From: a virus
Direction: 5' to 3' (one strand)
Length of the DNA stretch: 54,247 nt
IMG/VR virus record: IMGVR_UViG_3300008219_004273
Span: 1 to 54,247 of that record
Both the position numbers and the translations under genes were made by a program. Each line of letters starts with the position of its first letter. The stretch's first letter is position 1. Below are positions 7,601-13,268 of this stretch, piece by piece. The notes beneath the pieces are model-generated. The model made no database searches. It had not been told where the DNA came from and saw only the letters and a list, made by a program, of their open reading frames with translations.

Positions 7601-7785
7601 CCTGCGGCCATTTCGACTGCTTCTGGACTTAGATTTGTTTTATTGTGGAATAGATCTCCACAATGAACAATGCAATCCACCTTTTCTTCTTTCAAAGTAG
7701 CATATAATTGTTTAAATATCACTCCATATTCGTAGTGATATTTTTTGAGCCGAATATGCGTGTCGGCCAAATGTGCTATTTTCAT
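4618..7785 (-). CDS. Fused SbcD-SbcC (Mre11-Rad50; T4 gp47-gp46 type) recombination nuclease
   Basis: A 1055-residue single-chain version of the two-subunit DNA-end processing nuclease. Residues 1 to about 330 are an Mre11/SbcD metallophosphoesterase: D8-x-H10, G43-D44, G78-N-H-D81, a later L-Y-H-G and G-D-I-H. From about 375 the Rad50/SbcC part begins, with Walker A G-K-N-Y-S-G-K-S near residue 405, long coiled coils, a Cys pair C-x6-C near 727-734 at the apex, signature G-S-G-S-E-K-S near 965, and Walker B ILDEP near 995. In T4 the halves are separate genes, 47 and 46, needed for replication-linked recombination. The usual zinc hook is C-x-x-C, so the wider Cys spacing is odd. The frame is uninterrupted, so this is a genuine in-frame fusion unless misassembled. 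Confidence 0.95.
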   Translation of the reverse strand: MKIAHLADTHIRLKKYHYEYGVIFKQLYATLKEEKVDCIVHCGDLFHNKTNLSPEAVEMAAGFLKNLADIAPLYLIPGNHDGNLKNSSRQDAITPIARALSHPNLHYLKRSQEAVIGEASGLSVKVNVISIFDKKNWSAPIDPEAINIALYHGALAGSKTDVGWVISHNDDPLECFEGHDYIFLGDIHKTNQAIDDDGKVRYPGSMIQQNFGESNDKGYLLWDIEDKNEYSCRHIRLTNPKPFITIVLTPKGRMPRGTRVPDGARLRLVSNNNLSLDRLRKAVDVAKSRFKPESISFLNRARGIKGNIDEGLAASLETEDLRDLEVQEELIEEYLRDYEINDELLKKVFKLNEKYNTLAEQDEDVSRNINWKLKKLSWNNLFNYGEDNVIDFDDLRGTVGIFGKNYSGKSSVVDSLLFTLFNSTSKNERKNVNVINQNKNAASGLVEIEIAGNTYIIQRDLEKYTKKLKGAVTTEARTNVDFLKYNKNSGETTSLNGLTRNDTDKNIRRVFGSLEDFLLTSMSSQLESLQFINEGSTRRKEILAKFLDLHIFDKKFKLAKEDATDLRGALKRLEGKEFDEEIEEARQNLAGNELITKNKEQECEQIKDDIIALQSSVQEVEETIGTIPAEIIDIAGTNKSLKKVEREYRELFSTQEQEAKDLSNKEEVLVEVGKFLDGYDIGLYNEKEEEFQVLMEELDEVTNKLEIVEREQKDIQSKSRLLKEVPCGSEYSHCKFIKDAYKAVNKKDDIHEQVETFLSKKTKTESLIEEIDPIQIQDYINKYNQLGTERDEIKNQIITTELSLEKRKQEISKLEESIGSYEEKIEEYENNKEAIENLEELIAEKEQGNNLVQESEEQLEICEKEILELYKLHGSLDQKLTSTREQKQELHDIREEYAAYDLFLRCTHSNGIAYDIIKKRLPVINNEIAKILANIVEFEVYFENDGNKLNIFIKHPRFDPRPIAMGSGSEKSIAAIAIRLALLTVSSLPKSDIFILDEPGTELDEENMENFIQILDLIKSYFKTVILISHLDSLKDCVDQQITIEKRKGFAFVNQ

Positions 7786-7840
7786 CTATACCTGTTCAAT
7801 AATACTACAGTATATATTATATTCTATATGTCTCGAAAGA

Positions 7841-8086
7841 TCAAGACTTTTTTTGTTTTTTTTGTAAATATTCGCGGAGTTGTCGAAGTTTTTCTTTCTT
7901 TTCTTTTCGCTTTTGCGCCGGCGAATTGTTGTGAGCGTCCAATAGTCGTTCTGCAGTTTCTAACAATAGTTTTTCGACTTTATGGCGAGTGCTCTCCCAT
8001 TCCCATCGGGACGTAGGAAACAGTATTGTTGCGAAAATTCTGGCAGCCATTCTAGCTGCTTTATGTTTCCTGTCGTTTGGAGGCAT
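7841..8086 (-). CDS. Small basic helical hypothetical protein
   Basis: An 81-residue very basic protein. It opens with Arg/Lys/Ala-rich sequence, has W-E-W-E near residues 28-31, and ends in a long Lys/Glu/Gln helix (KRKEKKEKLRQLREYLQKKQ). No domain was recognised. The ATG at 8086 has no clear ribosome-binding site, and internal starts are possible, so the N-terminus is uncertain. It fills the gap between a leader gene and the nuclease, with about 55 bp free on each side. Confidence 0.55.
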   Translation of the reverse strand: MPPNDRKHKAARMAARIFATILFPTSRWEWESTRHKVEKLLLETAERLLDAHNNSPAQKRKEKKEKLRQLREYLQKKQKKS

Positions 8087-8139
8087 GTTTGAAACATTTT
8101 GCTACCGGTAGTGTCGGGGGCCCAACCTAATAAAGTGTT

Positions 8140-8466
8140 TCATCCTTCAGAATCGATGGCGCGCGCCGCGTCGTAGGCCCAATTGAGATCAGCGATCTCT
8201 GCGTCGTGTTCTTCACTACTTTTGGGGATATTCGCTTGGAAAATCTTTTTTGTTTCTTCCGGTCCTAGTTCTTTTGCAGCTGCCTTCACTTGTTCTGCAA
8301 ACTCGGCCGCACTTGGCGCGCCTGGGTCGACCTCTCGAAACCGAGTGAGACCGCTCTCTGGGCTAGCAGAACCAGGCACCAGACTAGTACCAGGCTCCCA
8401 TTCTTGAAGAGTTGTTGCAATTTCTTCCTTAATGATCTGTTTGAGTTGTGTTTTTGTTAGTTTCAT
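8140..8466 (-). CDS. Leader-bearing small protein (variant leader MKLTKTQLKQIIKEEI)
   Basis: A 108-residue protein with a slightly diverged form of the shared leader, ending again in I-K-E-E. The body is acidic and low in complexity (EPGTSLVPGSASPESG, then PGAPSAAEFAEQVKAAAKEL) with a short helical end. It lies about 4 kb from the other leader genes, beyond the nuclease gene, showing that the leader is not confined to one tandem array. AAGGAGAT precedes the ATG, and an ACTATTTA box lies 36 nt upstream. Function unknown; candidate internal head protein. Confidence 0.8.
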   Translation of the reverse strand: MKLTKTQLKQIIKEEIATTLQEWEPGTSLVPGSASPESGLTRFREVDPGAPSAAEFAEQVKAAAKELGPEETKKIFQANIPKSSEEHDAEIADLNWAYDAARAIDSEG

Positions 8467-8478
8467 TCTTTATCTCCT

Positions 8479-9405
8479 TCATGAACTCAAAGTTCGATAC
8501 AATAAATAGTTATCTGAATTTATAAGGGTTGCTTTTTTCTTTAAATCCAAAAAGTCAGACTTTGTCATGGCGCCGACATCTTCATATGACGCTGTGTCAA
8601 CTTTAAAAACCTCGATACCATATTGCAATAGTTTCTCAATCAATCTGTTTTCTTTTTTCTTTGCATCGCGATCAAGTGCAATATATACTGGTGTTTGATG
8701 TTTTACAATCTCGCCAAATAATACAGAGTTCTCACTCAAATTTGAACCAAGAATGGGAATAGAGTTATCGCCGGCAACAATTGCATCAAATATTCCCTCA
8801 ACAATTGTCACAGGTTCTTCCCAATCAATTATCAAGTGATTAAACACAATGTCTTTGTTTGCCGACGGATTGAGATATTTTCTCCAACTATTATCATAAG
8901 CTCTCGCAACAAAATAGTTCACATATCCGCTCAAACCAAACGAAGGAACGATTACACGTTTTGCATATTGACCGTTGGCACAATATCCAATCTTCCATTT
9001 AAGAATATCAGACTTTGTGATATCCCTTTTTTGCAAATATCTTATTGGAATGCCGGCAACCAAAGATAAGTTTTTGCCGGCAAGAGGCACAAATTCTGCC
9101 GGCAACTTAATGATCTGCTCTTCTGGCTCTTCTTTAGCCGAGAACAAATCATCAAATTCTGTTATATCAACACGTCCAGTTAGCTCATTCCATGCATGAA
9201 GTTGTTCCAAAGTTCCAAACTTCTTAATCAACCGGGCAATCCACCCTTTGCGATCACAAACCCAACATTTGTAATAACCTTTCTTTATATTAACACTTAG
9301 CTTTCTCTTGTGATGATTGCAAAAAGAGCAATGAAAAAGATATTCGTTGCCCGTGTGATAACAAGAACCTAATACGTTCTTTAAAATTGTAAGCTTTTTT
9401 TCCAC
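8479..9405 (-). CDS. DNA primase, CHC2 zinc finger plus TOPRIM (gp61-like)
   Basis: A 308-residue primase that would make RNA primers for lagging-strand synthesis. The N-terminal zinc-binding domain has C26-x2-C29 and C47-x2-C50 with neighbouring His, in a CHC2-like arrangement. The TOPRIM domain follows, with V-E-G-I-F-D-A at about residue 203 and the A-L-D-R-D-A metal motif at about 245. The length suits the compact primases of T4-like phages, with no fused helicase. The start is GTG at 9405, inside the end of the resolvase gene (25 bp overlap), so translation is probably coupled. No helicase gene is visible in this window. Confidence 0.9.
   Translation of the reverse strand: MEKKLTILKNVLGSCYHTGNEYLFHCSFCNHHKRKLSVNIKKGYYKCWVCDRKGWIARLIKKFGTLEQLHAWNELTGRVDITEFDDLFSAKEEPEEQIIKLPAEFVPLAGKNLSLVAGIPIRYLQKRDITKSDILKWKIGYCANGQYAKRVIVPSFGLSGYVNYFVARAYDNSWRKYLNPSANKDIVFNHLIIDWEEPVTIVEGIFDAIVAGDNSIPILGSNLSENSVLFGEIVKHQTPVYIALDRDAKKKENRLIEKLLQYGIEVFKVDTASYEDVGAMTKSDFLDLKKKATLINSDNYLLYRTLSS
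8503..8510 (-). promoter_or_regulatory. ACTATTTA box, candidate phage promoter element
   Basis: Coding-strand ACTATTTA inside the last codons of the primase gene, 36 nt upstream of the ATG at 8466. It matches the three other gene-start-associated copies. Confidence 0.4.
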
Positions 9406-9908
9406 AGTTTATAGCCTGCATGTGCAACAATCCAACTGTCGGCCCTATCATATGAGCCTGGCTTTGGATTTCCATGTCTAGTATACTTTATTTCATTGCC
9501 GTTGTCAAGGAAATATTGTAAGGCTACTTCTTTTGCCTTTTGTCCTCGGGGAACTTTTATCCCACAGAACTTTCTCGCTGTTGTAGCAGCGATATATTCA
9601 GGCTCTCTGTTGAGATCGTGAAAGCAAATCCACGATATTATGCCGTTGAACCTGGCCAGTGTTGAAAGTGTTTGTGCTGACGAGAAGCCAGAACGGAAGG
9701 ATTGTAGTGACTGTTCAACGAAAACCCTCTTTACCGGCCAACCAAGATCTAGAATCTTGTTGCGAATAAAACGTGCCTTGTGAAAAATTGTTGGGAAATA
9801 TTTTTTATTTCTTGTGTCCCAAGCTTCACAAAGAATGGTGTCACCTTTTTCATTTAACAGGGTTGCCCCTGTGATACTTGTTGAGAGGTCTAATCCGAGT
9901 ATAATCAT
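9381..9908 (-). CDS. RuvC-like Holliday junction resolvase
   Basis: A 175-residue RNase-H-fold nuclease. The first strand reads MIILGLDLSTSITG with catalytic Asp7. The second acidic site is Glu65 in RVFVEQSL, and the C-terminal helix carries Y-D-R-A-D with Asp154 and Asp157. This D/E/D/D pattern is that of the RuvC family, which cuts four-way DNA junctions symmetrically. T4 itself uses an unrelated enzyme, endonuclease VII, to debranch DNA before packaging, so this phage appears to use a RuvC-type replacement. It sits directly upstream of and overlaps the primase. The sequence GTATAAT lies about 10 bases upstream of its ATG, too close to drive this gene by the usual geometry. Confidence 0.88.
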   Translation of the reverse strand: MIILGLDLSTSITGATLLNEKGDTILCEAWDTRNKKYFPTIFHKARFIRNKILDLGWPVKRVFVEQSLQSFRSGFSSAQTLSTLARFNGIISWICFHDLNREPEYIAATTARKFCGIKVPRGQKAKEVALQYFLDNGNEIKYTRHGNPKPGSYDRADSWIVAHAGYKLWKKSLQF

Positions 9909-9920
9909 ATCACTATTATA

Positions 9921-11081
9921 CTAGAAATCTAACTTTAATTTAAATGTAAAATCTCTATTTTCTGTTTTTTTGACTGGTTTTGCAACTTTGGCAATAGCAA
10001 TGAGGTTTTTCTTTTCATCAAAAATACCTATCTTGCTGATGAATGTCTGTTTTTTAAAAGATCCAGTAGGATCTGGATATGAAGATGAAACAGTATTTTT
10101 GATATTTAATTCTCTGTTCTCGATATAGTGTACTGAACTAGTCAACGGAGTAATGTTTTGTCCATGTTCAACATATGTCGGATTAGCAGAGTAATTGAGT
10201 TCAGCGGTTGGAGCATGAGCCAACATAGTGAGAACGGGAACATAATTTGTTCCTTTAAACTCCATTTCAAAACTAGAATATGGAACATCAACCGAACTAC
10301 TTATTGATTGACCATAATAAATCCATTTCGGATTATCGTTACCAGAACCGTCATACTGTTCTTGGTAACTGGAATCTAAATCCCAACTTCCAGTTAATAG
10401 AATAAAACCTTCATTGTATAAAACAACGCCGGCAATATTGCCCGTATTAGATCCTGAAACTTCAACCAATTCTCCATTTCTTTCTTTATCTTGTAATTCA
10501 CCAATTAACGTACCAGTGAGATAATATCTCAAATTCACCGAACCCTTCTTAATCGAGGAACCATAAAATATTGACGGAATACTAATCAATCCCACTGCTT
10601 GAGTAGATTTGTCTCCAAAACTAGAAGAATATGCATAGTGCCTGCTTGAAGGCGTGTAATAATTTAAAGCGTTTCTAAGAGCATCAACCCTGCTCCTGGT
10701 TGCGCCGGCAGCATATAAATCCTTTGATATTGAAGCAGACAAAGGATAACTGCCAGTCATTGCATCCCCATATGAAAACTTTCCGGAATTGTTAAAATCC
10801 CCGACAGAAATCGTTTTAAATGAAGCCAGTGTACCGCCTTTCGTCACAAATGGATAAATTAATTCTCCAGAAGGTCGATCAACGTTTATTTCATACAAAC
10901 TTATATGACCAATTGGAACATGGGGCACATTTGATGCAAAAATACCAGGTATATAAGGCTTATTGTTATAAAAAACACTGCCGGCGCCGTGGCTCCCGCT
11001 ATAAATGAGAAATTTACACTGCGGATGTGTTTTTACAACATTGTTGAATATGTCGTTTGAGCCAAATTTATAGAAAGGCAT
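9921..11081 (-). CDS. Virion (tail) protein, paralogue of the next gene
   Basis: A 386-residue Ser/Thr/Gly/Tyr-rich protein with the beta-rich composition of phage tail or fibre components. Its last 110 residues match those of the 11118-12248 product in order: an N-Y-S-x-N-P-T-Y motif, a run ending S-K-I-G-I-F-D-x-x-x-x-L-I-A-I-A-K-V, then P-V-K-K and a terminal FKLKLDF. The N-terminal regions differ, suggesting a shared assembly domain with variable exposed parts. AGAGGA precedes the ATG by 7 nt. It is the last gene of the tail block before the replication genes. Confidence 0.8.
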   Translation of the reverse strand: MPFYKFGSNDIFNNVVKTHPQCKFLIYSGSHGAGSVFYNNKPYIPGIFASNVPHVPIGHISLYEINVDRPSGELIYPFVTKGGTLASFKTISVGDFNNSGKFSYGDAMTGSYPLSASISKDLYAAGATRSRVDALRNALNYYTPSSRHYAYSSSFGDKSTQAVGLISIPSIFYGSSIKKGSVNLRYYLTGTLIGELQDKERNGELVEVSGSNTGNIAGVVLYNEGFILLTGSWDLDSSYQEQYDGSGNDNPKWIYYGQSISSSVDVPYSSFEMEFKGTNYVPVLTMLAHAPTAELNYSANPTYVEHGQNITPLTSSVHYIENRELNIKNTVSSSYPDPTGSFKKQTFISKIGIFDEKKNLIAIAKVAKPVKKTENRDFTFKLKLDF

Positions 11082-11117
11082 GATTAATCCTCTTTCTATA
11101 ATTAGTCAACCAGTAGA

Positions 11118-12248
11118 TTAATAGTCGAGACGAACTCTAAGAGTAATTTCGTTTGTTGGATCTTTTTTGAGTGGCTCTGAAAGTTTTGCGACGGCCAGAA
11201 GCTCATTGTCTGCGGAGTATAACCCAACTGTAGTGATATATGATACAGGAGTATCAGTCGGATTATTCTTCACTTGAATCCTACTACCAGAAATATAAGT
11301 CGGGTTCGAACTATAGTTAAATTCATTATGATTGGCTCTACAAAAATAAACAGTTGAGTTGAGTTCAACAGTATTATTGAATGAGACATTATAGATACGA
11401 TTTCTAATTTGATCTGCAACAACGGCGATAGTAGATCCGGTAACAAATTGAAAACCGGTAGCCGCAGAGGTCGAAGTCATGACACTGGTGCCGGCGTTGG
11501 AATTGTGCAAAATGCCGCCCTCGGCCGCATCATTAAAAACAGATCCCGAGATAACAGCAACGCCGGCCTGATAATATATTAAGCCACAAGCGGGGTTTGT
11601 TTCTGGGTTTCCAAGGGTCTCTCCATCAATTAGAGCTGTTCCTGTGGAAGAAGAGGCAAATAAAACACCATATTCGCCGGCCGGCGAATTAACAAAATAT
11701 CCATTAGATCCACTAGTATCAGTTAACTTGATTCTTTTAGTAAAGACGGCGCCGGCTTGTTCGTATGCACTGTTTACTCCCAGTTCCAAAGAAAAAGATC
11801 CTTTCTTGATTTCATCTTTAACAAGAAGTCTTGAAAAATTAAGGAAAAAACATTCGAGTGATTTAGTTCCACCAGTTAAATTGCCATCCTTATCAAACTG
11901 TCTAATGGAACCAGTCTGATCATATCCGGCCAGCACTTGAGCCATTTGATTGTAAATGTTGATCTTTTTAGTATTCTGTGAATTAGAGGATGCAGATAAA
12001 GCGGAATCAGAAGCATAGCCGGTAGTAATATCAAAAATATGATTTGCCGATGAGCTTAAATACGGATAATCATAAACCGATTCAAACATACCATGTGAAT
12101 AAGTTTTAATATTTGGTTCACTACCTAATGCGCCGGCTGCGCCATATGTCCCAGAAACAATTGTTCCAGTAATTGGAATAGCTTCGTTTAAAAGCGTTCT
12201 AGTTGAAGTCGTATCATTATTTGTAAGTGTTTTATATACTGTTGCCAT
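11118..12248 (-). CDS. Virion (tail) protein, paralogue of the preceding structural gene
   Basis: A 376-residue Ser/Thr/Asn/Gly-rich protein. The C-terminal domain (F-N-Y-S-S-N-P-T-Y, then T-T-V-G-L-Y-S, L-L-A-V-A-K-L, P-L-K-K and LRVRLDY at the end) is clearly homologous to that of the 9921-11081 product. The central part contains FSLELGVNSAYEQAG and GLIYYQAGVAVISGS, which also have counterparts in the sister protein. AAGGAT precedes the ATG. It is probably a tail or baseplate appendage, or a fibre-associated component; there is no enzymatic signature. Confidence 0.8.
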   Translation of the reverse strand: MATVYKTLTNNDTTSTRTLLNEAIPITGTIVSGTYGAAGALGSEPNIKTYSHGMFESVYDYPYLSSSANHIFDITTGYASDSALSASSNSQNTKKINIYNQMAQVLAGYDQTGSIRQFDKDGNLTGGTKSLECFFLNFSRLLVKDEIKKGSFSLELGVNSAYEQAGAVFTKRIKLTDTSGSNGYFVNSPAGEYGVLFASSSTGTALIDGETLGNPETNPACGLIYYQAGVAVISGSVFNDAAEGGILHNSNAGTSVMTSTSAATGFQFVTGSTIAVVADQIRNRIYNVSFNNTVELNSTVYFCRANHNEFNYSSNPTYISGSRIQVKNNPTDTPVSYITTVGLYSADNELLAVAKLSEPLKKDPTNEITLRVRLDY

Positions 12249-12263
12249 GTTCTTATCCTTTTA

Positions 12264-13205
12264 TTATACTTGCTTCACAAACCTTAATGGAACGTCAACT
12301 CTGTATCCAGTAGTAGCACCAGTTACTCTTACAACAGAATCCAAATATCGATAAGTTCCTGCGGCTGCACTGGTGCCAGTAATAGTTAAACCACTTGCAC
12401 CCAGTTTATCAAACAAATAATTATTAGTGCTTAATTCGATTGAAGCCTTAATTGTAAATCGCAATCTAGTGCCCCGGGGTCCAGCGATTACTTGTGGCAA
12501 TTCTGTACCATCTTGGTTCGGCGGCGAAAGATCTCGAATAAAAGTCGGTTTATCAGTATTATAAGATAAATAATAGCTGGCTATATTATCGTCATCGATA
12601 AAAGAAACTTTTGCAGAGGTTTTACCGTTTCTGTCCCATATAGAACCGAACCGATTATCTATTTCAATAATATATTGAGTTTCAATTAAATCTCCATCAA
12701 GCCGTTCGTTGGCTGAAATTTCTGTTGTATTTAGTCCTTGATCAAGTCTTACCCAGTGATCGGTATCTTTTGAAACGGAAAAACCATTTATAACGCCGTC
12801 GACAACAGCTCTCGACAGTGCCTTTTCCGTATCAACATCAACCGCAACAAGAAAAGTGTTTTGGCTGGGCGCGGTTGTGTGCATTTTAGAAGAAGCTCTT
12901 AATGTATTTAATACAATTTCCGGTAGATACATGAGAGAAGTTCTCGGAATTGAAATCAGCTTCGAATTCATTAAACTAGTGTTGTTTGTAAAAGCTTCCA
13001 AAACAGGAGTTTGCAGAATGTCCAAATCGTAATATGCAGAACCGCTAGCGTGATTCTTATCATACGATCCATAATTAATTTCATCATCGCCTAAACAAAA
13101 TTTAGCAATGCGAAAACTACCATCACCCCTGGCCAATCTCATTCTTCCCGTGTCTGTTAGCACTGCATCGAGAATTATATCACCAGAATTATCTAAAAAA
13201 GCCAT
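12264..13205 (-). CDS. Virion protein with LTDTGRxRLARG N-terminal module
   Basis: A 313-residue protein beginning MAFLDNSGDIILDAVLTDTG. The N-terminal block (L-T-D-T-G-R-M-R-L-A-R-G-D-G-S-F, then G-D-D-E-I-N-Y) resembles in spacing the start of the 19210-20073 product (L-T-Q-Y-G-K-Y-L-I-S-Q-G, then D-D-D-I-I-Y), so the two look like diverged paralogues. I recall this start from structural proteins of uncultured marine T4-like phages, without a defined role. The start is supported by GAGGGG upstream of the ATG. An ACTATTTA box lies 30 nt upstream, so a transcript may begin here. Confidence 0.8.
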   Translation of the reverse strand: MAFLDNSGDIILDAVLTDTGRMRLARGDGSFRIAKFCLGDDEINYGSYDKNHASGSAYYDLDILQTPVLEAFTNNTSLMNSKLISIPRTSLMYLPEIVLNTLRASSKMHTTAPSQNTFLVAVDVDTEKALSRAVVDGVINGFSVSKDTDHWVRLDQGLNTTEISANERLDGDLIETQYIIEIDNRFGSIWDRNGKTSAKVSFIDDDNIASYYLSYNTDKPTFIRDLSPPNQDGTELPQVIAGPRGTRLRFTIKASIELSTNNYLFDKLGASGLTITGTSAAAGTYRYLDSVVRVTGATTGYRVDVPLRFVKQV

Positions 13206-13235
13206 GTTTACCCCTCTTCATAAAACGTATTATTG

Positions 13236-13243
13236 TAAATAGT
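13236..13243 (-). promoter_or_regulatory. ACTATTTA box, candidate phage promoter element
   Basis: Coding-strand ACTATTTA in the 63 bp gap between the 887-residue protein gene and the gene starting at 13205, 30 nt from its ATG. Fourth copy of the same box. Confidence 0.45.
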
Positions 13244-13268
13244 GTCTTATTTCGTTTTACTTCTTGTA

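Noticed and set aside
8087-8139. Palindromic ATGTTTCAAACAT and a G/C-rich stretch in the gap as a terminator or operator
   Set aside because: The stem is short and lacks a following U-run on the coding strand; one occurrence is not enough to call a site.
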